Source: Cupriavidus sp. EM10 (GTDB taxonomy: Bacteria; Pseudomonadota; Gammaproteobacteria; Burkholderiales; Burkholderiaceae). From it: a DNA stretch of 64,000 nt. Of the stretch, positions 54,254-63,806 are shown piece after piece. Where the stretch lies: positions 806,001 to 870,000 of the forward strand of contig NZ_CP076061.1 of the NCBI RefSeq assembly GCF_018729255.1, in the 5' to 3' direction. The position numbers and the translations under genes were made by a program. Position 1 is the stretch's first letter, and every line of letters starts with the position of its first letter. The notes under the pieces were generated by a model that was not told the origin of the DNA, ran no database searches, and saw only the letters and a program-made list of their open reading frames with translations.

Positions 54254-55234
54254 TCAGTCAGCCGTAATGTTGGCACGCTGTGCCGTGGCGCGCATCAGCG
54301 GCAGCTCCTTGGCGATCTGCGCCGATACCGCCGCGCCGTTACCGTCCAGCGGCTCGAAGCCGGCATTGGTCAGCGCCTTGCGCGTATCCGGGTCGGCCAT
54401 CACTTCGGCCAGCGCCTTTTCCAGCTTCTGCTTCACTTCGGGCGGCAGGCCGCGCGGCGCCACCAGCGCCAGCCAGGTATCGGCGTCGATGCCGGGATAG
54501 CCGGCCTCCGCCGCCGTGGGCACGTCGGGCAGCAGCGTCGAGCGCCTGGCCGTGGTCACGGCGATGGCCTTGACCTTGCCCGACTTCACCTGCGGGATGG
54601 CGGCGGCCACGGTGTCCACCGTGAACGGGATCTGCCCCCCGATCAGGTCGGTCATGGCCGGCGCGCTACCTTTGTAGGGCACGTGCAGCAGCTTTACGCC
54701 GGCCAGGTTGAACAGCATCTCGCCGGCGAACTGGGCCGTGGTACCGCTGCCGAACGACCCATAGGTCAGCTTGCCCGGCTGCGCCTTGGCGGCGGCCACA
54801 AGCTGCTTCAGGTTGCTGACCGGCTGGTCCTTGTTGGCCAGCAGGATCAGCCCGGTCCGGCCCGTGAACCCGATCGGCTCGAAGCTCTTCACGGGGTCGT
54901 AGGGCAGCTTGGCGTGGATGGCCGGATTCACGCTGAACGTGGTGCCCGAGCTGGCCAGCAGCGTATAGCCGTCCGGCGCCGCCTTGGCCACGTAGCTGGC
55001 GCCGACGATGGTGCCCGCGCCGGGGCGGTTGTCGATCACGACGGTCTGGCCAAGCTTGTCGCCCAGCTTCTTGCCCACCAGGCGGCCGATCACGTCGGTG
55101 GCGCCGCCGGGCGGGAACGGAATCACCAGCTGGATCGGCTTGGACGGGAAGGAGTCCGCAAACACCAGCGAGGCACCGGCTGCGAGGCTGCATGCGACAA
55201 CGGCGAGGGCAATTCGGGAAGGCAAACGGGTCAT
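54254..55234 (-). CDS. Bug/TctC-family periplasmic receptor
   Basis: 326 residues from the ATG at 55234. Signal peptide ends near SLVFADS; hallmarks FPSKPIQLVIPFPPGGATDV, DNRPGAGTIVGASY, KAAPDGYTLL and HVPYKGSAPAMTDLIGGQI. It sits between D-serine dehydratase and amidase genes, so the ligand may be an amino-acid or amide compound (inference). Confidence 0.93.
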   Translation of the reverse strand: MTRLPSRIALAVVACSLAAGASLVFADSFPSKPIQLVIPFPPGGATDVIGRLVGKKLGDKLGQTVVIDNRPGAGTIVGASYVAKAAPDGYTLLASSGTTFSVNPAIHAKLPYDPVKSFEPIGFTGRTGLILLANKDQPVSNLKQLVAAAKAQPGKLTYGSFGSGTTAQFAGEMLFNLAGVKLLHVPYKGSAPAMTDLIGGQIPFTVDTVAAAIPQVKSGKVKAIAVTTARRSTLLPDVPTAAEAGYPGIDADTWLALVAPRGLPPEVKQKLEKALAEVMADPDTRKALTNAGFEPLDGNGAAVSAQIAKELPLMRATAQRANITAD

Positions 55235-55298
55235 GATGAGGCTCCGCAACGAGGCAATCGAAAAGGGACGGGTTCGGATTCTTGGATCGGGGGATAGG

Positions 55299-56627
55299 TC
55301 AGGCGGCCAGCGCCGCGCCGCGCTCGGCAAAGCGCGCGTATTCCTCTGGCGGCACGAACAGGCCGCCGGTGGTCCACACCAGGTGGGTGGCGTTGGCCAT
55401 CACGGCGTCGAGTTGGTGCTGCCGCAGGTAGGCGCGGCCGGCGTCGGTGCCGATCAGCATGCCCGGGCCGCTGAAGCCGGCAGCGGCCGACGGCTCGATG
55501 CGCAAGCCCTCGGCTTCGCGCACGCGGTGGAGATCGGCAAAGAGCGTATCGTCGGCCACCGTGCAAACCCCGGCCAGCAACGGCCGCATGGCCTGCGCCG
55601 CCAGCTCCGATGCCTGCGGCACGGCCAGGCCATCGGCCTCGGTGCGGTTGTTCAGCCCCACGTCGTACACCGACGCACCGGGCGCCAGCATCTCCACCAG
55701 GAAGCACGGCGACTGCGTGGGCTCCACGAACACCGGGTGCACATGCGGGCCATAGAGCTGGCGCAGGCCGAACGCGATGCCGGCCGGCGCGCCGCCCACG
55801 CCGCAGGGCAGGTAGACGAACAGCGGGTGTGTGGCATCGACCTGTACGTCGGCGGCGGCAAGCTGGTCGCGCAGGTGCAGCGCGGCGGCGCTGTAGCCCA
55901 GCATCAGCGACAGCGACCGCTCGTCGTCGACGAAATAGCTGTACGGATCGGCATCGGCCTCGCGCCGGCCTGCCGCCACGGCGGCCGCGTAGTCGCCGGT
56001 GTGCTCCACCACGGCCACGCCGCGCGCCCGCAGGCGGGCCTTCTTCCATTCCTTGGCATCGGCCGACATATGCACGGCCGCGCGGAATCCCAGCGCCGAG
56101 GCCATCACGCCGATGCTCAGCCCAAGGTTGCCCGTCGAGCCCACGGCCACCTGGTAGCGGCCGAACAGGGCGCGCGCCGGGGCTTCGGCCAGCACGGCGT
56201 AATCGGCGTCGCGGGTCACCAGGCCATGTTCCAGCGCCAGCGATTCGGCAAATTCCAGCACCTCGTGAATGCCGCCGCGCGCCTTGATCGAACCCGCCAC
56301 GGGCAGGCTGTGGTCGGCCTTGATCCAGAGCTTGCCGGCGGAAGCCGGGATATCGCGGGCGCGCTGCATGGCGGTCGCCGGCAACAGATCCGATTCGATC
56401 CGCCCCGCGCTGCCCTGCAGTTCCGGGAACAGCCGCGCCAGCAGCGGCGCAAACCGGTCGAAGCGGGCCCGGGCGGCCTTCACATCAGCTAGACTAATGC
56501 CGCACCCGTCGACGACGGTGTCCACGGCGGCGGCGTCGCTGCGGTCGGGGTTGCCCCAGAAGACCGGGCGGGCAGCCTGCAGATCGGCGAGCAGTTGTTG
56601 CGGCAGTGCGGAAAAGTCGGTCGGCAT
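55299..56627 (-). CDS. dsdA: D-serine dehydratase (D-serine ammonia-lyase)
   Basis: 442 residues from [13 protein letters not shown] at 56627; an ATG 33 bp upstream is also in frame. PLP-lysine Lys115 in [14 protein letters not shown] and the Gly-rich phosphate loop [32 protein letters not shown] and FSGPGMLIG match DsdA. It converts D-serine to pyruvate and ammonia. It heads the operon with Bug, amidase and hydrolase genes and is divergent from a LysR gene. Confidence 0.92.
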   Translation of the reverse strand: MPTDFSALPQQLLADLQAARPVFWGNPDRSDAAAVDTVVDGCGISLADVKAARARFDRFAPLLARLFPELQGSAGRIESDLLPATAMQRARDIPASAGKLWIKADHSLPVAGSIKARGGIHEVLEFAESLALEHGLVTRDADYAVLAEAPARALFGRYQVAVGSTGNLGLSIGVMASALGFRAAVHMSADAKEWKKARLRARGVAVVEHTGDYAAAVAAGRREADADPYSYFVDDERSLSLMLGYSAAALHLRDQLAAADVQVDATHPLFVYLPCGVGGAPAGIAFGLRQLYGPHVHPVFVEPTQSPCFLVEMLAPGASVYDVGLNNRTEADGLAVPQASELAAQAMRPLLAGVCTVADDTLFADLHRVREAEGLRIEPSAAAGFSGPGMLIGTDAGRAYLRQHQLDAVMANATHLVWTTGGLFVPPEEYARFAERGAALAA

Positions 56628-56707
56628 GAGGCAAGGGGAAGCAGGAAGTAGTGACCCCATTCTTGTCCCATTACACCGTCATGACAAACCATTTGTACTG
56701 ATCCAGG

Positions 56708-56724
56708 CATTAGCCCGACTAATG
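56708..56724. promoter_or_regulatory. LysR-type dyad CATTAG-N5-CTAATG
   Basis: A perfect 6-bp dyad containing T-N11-A, between dsdA and the divergent LysR gene. Its right end overlaps the ATG of the LysR gene at 56722, so binding would block its own expression. Confidence 0.55.
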
Positions 56725-57672
56725 ACAAACACGCTTTCTGCATCATTATTGGGCTGGCTGCGCTGTTTTGAGGCGGCGGCGCGACATTGCAACTTCACCC
56801 AGGCCGCAGCCGAACTGTGCGTGACCCAGGGTGCGGTCAGCCAGCAGGTCAAGCAGCTGGAACAGTGGCTGGACCGGCCGCTGTTCCTGCGCACGCCGCG
56901 CGCCCTGGTGCTGACGCCCGAAGGCGAGCGTCTGCGCTTTGTGCTGCGCGAGTCGTTCCAGGCCATCGAAGGCACGCTGACCCAGTTGCGCAAGCCGCGC
57001 GACAAGCAGCCGATCGTGCTGTCGTGCTCGCCGTCGTTCGCCATGGTCTGGCTGACGCCCCGGCTGGGCGGCTTCTTTCGCCAGCATCCGGACATCGGCC
57101 TGCGCGTATATGGCGAATTCCACGCGCTCGACCGCTCGCGCATGCTGCGCGATGGCACCGAGGCCGCCGTGCGCTTCGACCCGGGCGGCTACCCGGACCT
57201 GCAGGCGCACCAGTTTCTGGAGGAGTGGCTGATCCCGGTGGCCAGCCCGGCCTATCTGGCCGCCCACCCGGCGCTGCAGTCGCCGGACGGCCTGCGTGCC
57301 AGCATGCTGCTGCACGACGTCAGTCCATGGGATGGCGCGGGGGAGTTCGAGGAATGGCAATGCTGGCTGCGCCATGCGGGCTTGACGCTGCCCGATGTGT
57401 CGGACGGCCAGCGCTTCAACCTGTCGCAACTGGCCATCAACGCAGCGCTGGCCGGACAGGGCGTGGCCATGGGACGCTCCGCGCTGGTGCTGGAAGACCT
57501 GGAATCTGGCCGCCTGGTGGACCTGTGGGGCATCCACGCACGAAGCCACGCGTCGTATCACTTTGTCTGCGCGCATGGGCAGACCGGCCAGGTGGCCGAG
57601 GTGGAAACCTGGCTGGTTGCCGAAGGCGCGGCCTTCGATGCCGCGCGCCGGCGGGTGCTGGGGATCGGCTAG
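56722..57672 (+). CDS. LysR-family regulator (GcvA-like), divergent from dsdA
   Basis: 316 residues from the ATG at 56722. HTH: LRCFEAAARHCNFTQAAAEL then CVTQGAVSQQVKQLEQWLDR, with the PLFLRTPRALVLTPEG hinge typical of GcvA-type LysR proteins; this subgroup often controls amino-acid metabolism. It faces dsdA and probably regulates it. It converges with the OsmC fusion gene. Confidence 0.9.
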   Translation: MTNTLSASLLGWLRCFEAAARHCNFTQAAAELCVTQGAVSQQVKQLEQWLDRPLFLRTPRALVLTPEGERLRFVLRESFQAIEGTLTQLRKPRDKQPIVLSCSPSFAMVWLTPRLGGFFRQHPDIGLRVYGEFHALDRSRMLRDGTEAAVRFDPGGYPDLQAHQFLEEWLIPVASPAYLAAHPALQSPDGLRASMLLHDVSPWDGAGEFEEWQCWLRHAGLTLPDVSDGQRFNLSQLAINAALAGQGVAMGRSALVLEDLESGRLVDLWGIHARSHASYHFVCAHGQTGQVAEVETWLVAEGAAFDAARRRVLGIG

Positions 57673-57689
57673 CGCGCGTGGCTCGGTGT

Positions 57690-58906
57690 TCAGGCCTGCA
57701 GCGTATCGATATGGATTTCCGATTGCAGCGTGCGATGCACGGGGCATTTGTCGGCGATGGCCATCAGCGACGCGCGCTGCTCGGCCGTCAGGTCGCCGCT
57801 GATCGCGATGCGCCGCTCGATGCGATCCACCCTGCCCTCCTTCGTCTCGCACGTGGCGCAGTCCTCGGCATGGATCTTCTCGTGCCGCAGTTGCACGGCC
57901 ACATGTTCCAGCGGTAGCGCCTTGCGCTCGGCATACATCCGCATCGTCATCGACGTGCAGGCGCCCAGCGCCGACAGCAGCAGGTCATAGGGATTCGGGC
58001 CGGCATCGTCACCGCCGAGCGCGGCAGGTTCGTCGGCAACTAGCTCGTGGCCGCCCACGCGCACCGTCTGCTGGTACCGGCCCCGGTGACGCTCGGCAAC
58101 CGTCACCACACCGGGCTCGGGGATCTCGGCCTGCACGTCCTCGGCCAGCGTCGGCAGGTAGTGCTGCGACCACGCGGCGATCATGCTGGCCGCGTAGGCG
58201 GCACCGGCACGGTTCTGCAGCAGGTGATCGGCACCTTCCAGCGACACATAGCTCTTGGGCTGCGCGGCGGCCTCGAAGATGGCCAGGCTGTTTTCCACTT
58301 TCACGGTGTCGTCGGTCGGAGACTGCAGCACCAGCAGCGGCTTGCCAAGGTTGGCCACCTCATCGAGCAGCGTATGGCTGGAAACATCGTCGATGAACTG
58401 CCGCGCGATACGGAACGGCCGCCCCCCAGCTTCACCTCCAGCTCGCCCTCGGCGCGAATGCGCTCGACGTTGTCGCCCAGCAGCCCCAGCACGTGGCGCG
58501 GATCGCTGGGCGCGGCGATGGTCGCCACGGCGCGCAACCCGGGCAGGCGGCGCGCCACGCCCAGCACGGCGGCGCCGCCCAGGCTATGGCCGATCAGCAG
58601 CGCGGGCGCCTGGCCGCGCGAGCGCATATACATGGCCACGGCTTCCAGGTCGGCCAGGTTCGACGAGAAATTGGTGCTGGCGAAATCGCCCTCGCTGGCG
58701 CCGATGCCGGTGAAATCGAAACGCAGCACGGCAATGCCCTGGGCCGTCAGCGCCCGCGCGATGCGTGTGGCCGCCAGGCTGTCCTTGCCACAGGTAAAGC
58801 AGTGTGCAAACAGCGCGTGCGCGCGCACCGGACCGTCGGGCCACTCCATCCGGCCAGACAGCGTGCCGCCCTGGCTGCCGGGAATCTCGATCTTTTCGAC
58901 GCTCAT
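57690..58906 (-). CDS. Alpha/beta-hydrolase/OsmC fusion protein, frame broken by one missing base
   Basis: 405 residues after repair. The N-terminal half from [14 protein letters not shown] (58906) is an alpha/beta hydrolase with nucleophile [10 protein letters not shown]. The C-terminal half is an OsmC/Ohr domain with the two redox cysteines in [14 protein letters not shown] and [10 protein letters not shown]. At about 58425 one G is missing from GGGGGG (VKLGG to [13 protein letters not shown]). Such fusions are known in proteobacteria and link peroxide reduction with an esterase-like activity. Confidence 0.9.
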
Positions 58907-59004
58907 CACCGCCCCTTTGGATACGCCTTGCGCGAACTTCCGAAGCATAGTCCAAAGCCTGCGGCCGGACGATGGCATGCCCCGGCCCGCTCGGGGATGA
59001 CGGG

Positions 59005-59928
59005 TCAGCGTCCGTCGAACCGGCGCGCCAGGCCCTTGCGCTGGAACGCATCGACGACGAAATCGACAAACACGCGCGTCTTGGGCGGCAATAGCTTGCG
59101 GTTGGGATAGTAGAGCGCGAGCGGGCCGTTGTCGGCACACCAGCCAGGCAGCAGCCGCACCAGCGCGCCGCGCTCGAGCCACGGCGCGGCGTGCGGCATC
59201 GGCAGAAGCGCCACGCCCAGCCCCTGCATCGCGGCATGGGCCATGGCTTCGGGGTCGTCGAAGATCAGACGGGTGCGCGGCTCGGCCAGCGCTTCCTCGC
59301 CAATCTGGTTGCGCAGGTTCCACAGCCGCAGGCGCCCGCTCGACGCCGAGCGGCGCACGATGCCATCGAACCCGGCCAGGTCGGCGGGATGCTTCGGCGG
59401 CGTCCGCCCTTCCAGAAAGGCCGGCGAGGCCACCGCCACCACATAGGTATGCGCAAGTTCGCGCGCCACCACGCCTTCGGTCAGTTCGATACCGCCACCA
59501 ATGGCCGCGTCGAAACCGCCGGCTATCAGGTCGACGGTGCGGTTGTCGAAGTGCCAGTCCGGCACGATGGCCGGATACATCGACAGGAACTCGCCCAGCA
59601 GCGGCACCAGGTATTCGCGGCCAAAGGCCACGCCCATGCTGACCTTCAGCACGCCGGCCGGCTTGCCGTCGTCCTGCGCGGCGCTGGCAAACGCGTCGCG
59701 CAACGTGGCATAGGGGTCGGATACCTGCCGGAGGAACTGCTCCCCGCCCATGGTCAGCATCAGCTTGCGTGTGCTGCGCTGGAACAGCCGCAGCCCGAGA
59801 TGATCTTCCAAGCGCGCAACGTTCTTGCTCACGGCGGCAGGCGTCAGTCCAAGCCGGCGCGCCGCAGCGGAAAAGCTGCCGGTATCGGCACTCTGGACAA
59901 AGGATTCGAGAAGGTTCAGAGCTTCCAT
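59005..59928 (-). CDS. LysR-family transcriptional regulator
   Basis: 307 residues. HTH MEALNLLESFVQSADTGSFS then AAARRLGLTPAAVSKNVARL. It is divergent from the SDR gene at 60043 across 114 bp, so that gene is the likely target. CTACCGGTAG in the gap may be an operator. Confidence 0.9.
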   Translation of the reverse strand: MEALNLLESFVQSADTGSFSAAARRLGLTPAAVSKNVARLEDHLGLRLFQRSTRKLMLTMGGEQFLRQVSDPYATLRDAFASAAQDDGKPAGVLKVSMGVAFGREYLVPLLGEFLSMYPAIVPDWHFDNRTVDLIAGGFDAAIGGGIELTEGVVARELAHTYVVAVASPAFLEGRTPPKHPADLAGFDGIVRRSASSGRLRLWNLRNQIGEEALAEPRTRLIFDDPEAMAHAAMQGLGVALLPMPHAAPWLERGALVRLLPGWCADNGPLALYYPNRKLLPPKTRVFVDFVVDAFQRKGLARRFDGR

Positions 59929-59975
59929 GGCCGCAAGCTTATACCAATGGTTGAAGAAGTTGATCCGATTTACTA

Positions 59976-59985
59976 CTACCGGTAG
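59976..59985. promoter_or_regulatory. Palindrome CTACCGGTAG between LysR and SDR genes
   Basis: A 10-bp perfect palindrome 48 bp upstream of the LysR gene and 57 bp upstream of the SDR gene. Confidence 0.4.
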
Positions 59986-60042
59986 GAGATCGCAGAAACC
60001 ATACTGCTTTCACCAACCCCTCACCCAAACAGGAAACCGATC

Positions 60043-60782
60043 ATGACCTCGCTCTCGAACAAAGTTGCCTTCGTAACCGGTGGTGCACGCGGCATCGGCG
60101 CCGCCGTGGTACGCCGCCTGGCCCGGGACGGCGCCGCCGTCGCCTTTACTTACCAAAGCTCCGGCGCCGGCGCGCAGGCCCTGGTGGAATCGATCCAGGC
60201 AGCCGGCGGCCGCGCCAAGGCCTACCAGGCCGATGCTGCCGACGCCACCGCACTGACCGCCGCCATCAACGACGCCGCCATCCATTTCGGCAAGATCGAC
60301 ATCCTGGTGAACAACGCAGGCGTGCTGTTCCTGGGCCCGGTCGAAGGCTTCTCGCTGGAAGACTTCGACAAGACGGTCGCCGTGAACGTACGCGCCGTGT
60401 TCGTGGCCAGCAAGGCGGTGCTGTCGCATATGGGCGAAGGCGGCCGCATCATCAACATCGGCAGCACCAACGCCGACCGCATGCCGTTCGCAGGCGGCGC
60501 CGCCTACGCCATGAGCAAGTCCGCCCTGAAGGGCCTGGTGCAAGGCATGTCGCGCGACCTCGGGCCGAAGGGCATCACGGTCAACAACGTGCAGCCCGGC
60601 CCGGTCAATACCGACATGAACCCCAGGACTCGGACTTCGCCACGTCGCTGCACGGCCTGATGGCCCTGCCGCGCCACGGGCAGCCGGAAGAAATCGCAAG
60701 CATGGTCGCCTACCTGGCCGGCCCGGAATCGAGCTTCGTGACCGGCGCCAGCCTGAACGTGGACGGCGGGTTCGCGGCGTAA
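60043..60782 (+). CDS. SDR-family oxidoreductase, frame broken by one missing base
   Basis: 246 residues after repair. NAD(P) motif TGGARGIG, NNAG, catalytic Ser/Tyr/Lys in NIGSTNA and YAMSKSALKG. One C is missing near 60622 (VNTDMNP to QDSDFATSLHGLMALPRHGQ); the end is GPESSFVTGASLNVDGGFAA. It resembles 3-oxoacyl-ACP reductase-like dehydrogenases induced with a divergent LysR. The substrate is unknown. Confidence 0.9.
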
Positions 60783-60992
60783 CGTCGGCGGACGCGGCCC
60801 GGCCGGACAGGTCGGAGCAGCCAGACCAGCCCCTCGTCGGCATGCGGCGAGGGGCTGGCAGCGCATCGGAAAGACGCCAAAAGCAGGTGAGGCCCGCCAG
60901 ATGGCGCCACAAAGTTGCGAACAACAAGCGGTGTGAGACAATCGCAGGCGTTTCCCGGGTGATTTCCCGGCATACTTTTTAGCGCCCCCTCC

Positions 60993-61514
60993 ATGTCAAG
61001 CACCACCCAGCACACTCCGGCAACCACCGAGCGCATCGATCCCTGGTCGCATCTCGACGAAGCCGGCACCGGGCTGAACGTCAATGACTTCCTGACTACC
61101 ATGCTGAGCCAGCTGATGACAGCCTTGCGCAGCAGCGTGACCGAGCCCTATGCGACGCAATTCGACCTGACCGTTCCGGAATGGCGCATTCTGGCGCTGC
61201 TGGCCCATGGCCAGCCGATGTCGTTCGCGGAGCTGGTGAAGCAGTCGACGTCGGACAAGGCGCTGGTCAGCCGCACCCTGCGATTGCTCGAAGACCGTGG
61301 CCTGGTCACGCTGGAATCGGAAGGCACGACGCCGCGCAAGCGCCTGTCCTGCAAGATCAGCGACGCCGGGGCGGCCCTTCACGCCCAGGTCATCCCGCTG
61401 GCAAGGCGCGGCCAGGCATCCGTGATCCGGCTGTTGACGCCCGAGGAGCGGCAGGGTCTCTATGCAGGCCTGCGCAAGCTCCACGGCATTTGCACCGGTT
61501 CCGGCAAGGACTAA
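60993..61514 (+). CDS. MarR-family transcriptional regulator
   Basis: 173 residues with a 30-residue N-terminal extension. Winged helix: LTVPEWRILALLAHGQPMSF then AELVKQSTSDKALVSRTLRL and LEDRGLVTLESEGTTPRKRL. It stands alone between the SDR gene (210 bp upstream) and a convergent small gene, so the target is unknown. Confidence 0.88.
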   Translation: MSSTTQHTPATTERIDPWSHLDEAGTGLNVNDFLTTMLSQLMTALRSSVTEPYATQFDLTVPEWRILALLAHGQPMSFAELVKQSTSDKALVSRTLRLLEDRGLVTLESEGTTPRKRLSCKISDAGAALHAQVIPLARRGQASVIRLLTPEERQGLYAGLRKLHGICTGSGKD

Positions 61515-61541
61515 CCGCGCGCTTGTTGCCCGCGTCGGCGG

Positions 61542-61994
61542 TCATCGGCGCTTGGCGACGTGCTCCAGCACGCGGTCCAGCTTGGCGTCGATCCCGGTCA
61601 GGCGGGTCTCCACCTTGCCCAGGCGCTCGTCGGTGCGATCGGCGCGCAGTTCCAGGCGTTCCAGGCGCTGTTCCATCGCACCGAACCGCACGTCATAACG
61701 CCTGTCCATCTCGTCAAAGCGTATGTTCCTACGCTTGTCCAGTTCCTCGATACTCCGCGTGACGCCAGTCAGCTTGTCTGCCGTCGATGCGTTGATCGTG
61801 GTCATGATGTAGAGCACGATCATCACGCCGGCGCCGACCATTGCGAGTGTGGGCGCCCAGTCCGCCATGCCGTGGCGGCCCGGGCGCGGTCCCTCTGCGT
61901 ATCCGGCCGCACGGGACCTGCCCGAGTGCCGCCTCACATCCATTGCGTCGTTGGCGCAGTCTTCTGCCGTGATGGCAGCTCCAGAATTCCCCAT
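61542..61994 (-). CDS. Small membrane-anchored coiled-coil protein
   Basis: 150 residues from the ATG at 61994 with AAGGGTCGATC upstream. One membrane segment (WAPTLAMVGAGVMIVLYIMT) is followed by about 85 residues of charged coiled coil (RNIRFDEMDRRYDVRFGAME, then ERLGKVETRLTGIDAKLDRV). No catalytic motif; it resembles small DUF1640-like or phage-holin-accessory proteins only in pattern. Function unknown. Confidence 0.65.
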   Translation of the reverse strand: MGNSGAAITAEDCANDAMDVRRHSGRSRAAGYAEGPRPGRHGMADWAPTLAMVGAGVMIVLYIMTTINASTADKLTGVTRSIEELDKRRNIRFDEMDRRYDVRFGAMEQRLERLELRADRTDERLGKVETRLTGIDAKLDRVLEHVAKRR

Positions 61995-62330
61995 GATCGA
62001 CCCTTGAATTGGTTTTGCTCGGAAGTCAGTCACCCATTGATGGCCCGCCTTCTTGATGAGCGGACTTCATCACACGGGGACCACCATACCCCAGCGCACC
62101 GCTTTCTGAAATCGTAATCGTCTCATCGCGTCCGAAATCAGATTGCTCTCATAGGGCGCTCACGCTGGAACGCGCACGCATGACCTGGCGCAAATTACAA
62201 ACGCAGGTAAGCCGGCGCTGCCGGGCGCCAGGCCCACAGGCCGCAAACCGCCGAATCACCGTGCGCGGAAGGCTGGTATGAAACCTGCGCCAGCAGATTT
62301 CCGCATCGACTCACCCAGCCAGGAGACGCC
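61995..62330. other. Intergenic region between the coiled-coil and DUF883 genes
   Basis: 336 bp lower in GC than neighbours. It holds both divergent promoters in principle, but I see no clear consensus or repeat beyond a ribosome site (AGGAGACGCC) before the DUF883 gene. Confidence 0.4.
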
Positions 62331-62686
62331 ATGTCCGCCTATGACCCCACCGACGCCAATCCGTCCAACACCCAGCAAAAATTGCAATCCGATAGCCGAC
62401 AACTGGCCAGGGATCTGGACGATCTGCTCGCCCAGTTGCCCAACCTGACCGGCGAGGCGATCGAGACCGCCAAGCAGACCTTCCTGGCCAAGGCGGCGCA
62501 GGGTCCGACAAGCTGGCCTCGATCAAGGCATCGGTCACCGACAGCGTGTCGCGCGGCCAGGAATGCGTGACGGAATACACGCACCGCGAGCCGATCAAGG
62601 CGCTGGGGATGGCGCTGGGCATCGGCGTCCTGCTGGGCGCGCTGCTGTGCCGGCCGGGACGCCATTACGATCGATACGATGATTGA
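62331..62686 (+). CDS. DUF883/ElaB-YqjD family ribosome-associated membrane protein, frame broken by one missing base
   Basis: About 118 residues after repair. N-terminal helix SDSRQLARDLDDLLAQLPNL then a C-terminal membrane segment ALGMALGIGVLLGALLCR. One base is missing near 62511 (AAQG, then DKLASIKASVTDSVSRGQEC). ElaB/YqjD proteins are stationary-phase inner-membrane proteins that bind ribosomes in E. coli. The 3' end runs into a 13-bp tandem repeat. Confidence 0.82.
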
Positions 62687-62719
62687 CGCCAACGATTGAC
62701 GCCACCGATTGACGCCCAG
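62681..62719. repeat. Three tandem 13-bp repeats at the DUF883 gene end
   Basis: GATTGACGCCaac, GATTGACGCCacc and GATTGACGCCcag follow directly; the first supplies the stop codon of the DUF883 gene. A short GCCAGGC/GCCTGGC hairpin follows at 62729-62747. Confidence 0.7.
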
Positions 62720-62751
62720 CACTGACGCGCCAGGCATCGCGCCTGGCTGAA

Positions 62752-63696
62752 TCAGGCCGCCAGCGCGTCCTGTACCGGCGCGCCGGGCAGGGCTGCACGC
62801 AGGATGTCGGCCAGCCGCTCCACTTCGGGCGGCATCGTGGCCGCCGCGCGGACCATGGCCAGCGACATCGACGGCAACGCGGGCAGGCCACACTCACCGG
62901 CCTGCAGTGCCCGCACGCCGGCGGGCAGCCCGTACCGCGAACGCACGGTCAGGCCGAGTCCCGCTGCGGCGGCGGCCCACAGCCCACCCAGATTCGGGCT
63001 CGAAAACGTCACCCGCCACGTAATGCCGGCGCGCTCCAGCGCGGCGATGCCCGCCGAGTGAAACTGGCAGGGCCGGTCGAACGCCACCAGCGGCAGCGGC
63101 TCGCCATCGCCCGGTTGCCAGGGCACCGTCGCGGCACCGGCCGCAGGCCCCACCCAGCACATCGGCACGTCGTCGATCCGTTCCACGTGCCGGTGTCCCA
63201 TCGCGTAGCCGGCCACGCCATCCGAGACGGCCGGATGCATGTCGGCCCAGACCAGCGCCAGATCGCAGCGTCCCGTGTCGATCCGTTCGAGCAGGTCGGC
63301 ATTGCGCGACACCACCGCCTCGATGCGCACCTTGGGGTGGGCCCGCGCGAAGCGGCCCAGCACCTCGGGCAGCAGTCCTTCGCCAAACTCCTCCTGCAGG
63401 CCAAGGCGGATACCGCCTGCAAGATCGACCCCGCGCACCGCGCTGACGGCCTCATCGTTCAGTTCCACCAGTCGGCGCGCGTAGCCAAGCATCGCCTCGC
63501 CGGCCGCAGTGAGCGCCAACCCTCGGCCAGCCTTGCGGAACAGGGGCGTACCCGCCTGCTCTTCGAGTTTGCGGATCTGGGCGCTGATGGCCGACGTGGA
63601 ACGGCCGACCCGGTCCGCCGCCCGGGCAAAGCTGCCCAGTTCGATACCTGCCAGCAGGCTGCGAAGCGCAGCCAGGTCGAGATTGGTTCGGGACAT
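62752..63696 (-). CDS. LysR-family transcriptional regulator
   Basis: 314 residues. HTH NLDLAALRSLLAGIELGSFA then RAADRVGRSTSAISAQIRKL. It is divergent from the MFS gene at 63807 across 110 bp, its probable target. Its ligand is unknown. Confidence 0.9.
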   Translation of the reverse strand: MSRTNLDLAALRSLLAGIELGSFARAADRVGRSTSAISAQIRKLEEQAGTPLFRKAGRGLALTAAGEAMLGYARRLVELNDEAVSAVRGVDLAGGIRLGLQEEFGEGLLPEVLGRFARAHPKVRIEAVVSRNADLLERIDTGRCDLALVWADMHPAVSDGVAGYAMGHRHVERIDDVPMCWVGPAAGAATVPWQPGDGEPLPLVAFDRPCQFHSAGIAALERAGITWRVTFSSPNLGGLWAAAAAGLGLTVRSRYGLPAGVRALQAGECGLPALPSMSLAMVRAAATMPPEVERLADILRAALPGAPVQDALAA

Positions 63697-63806
63697 AACG
63701 ACTATCCTGTTTTTTCGAACGAATCGTGAAGAATTTTCCGATTTCAGGATGAATTCTCGGTGACAGACTGGATCGCGTCAAACGGCTCTCCGATCCCCTG
63801 TCACCC

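Noticed and set aside
52738..54267. Plus-strand frames opposite the amidase
   Set aside because: They are shadows; the amidase on the minus strand has its catalytic triad in order.
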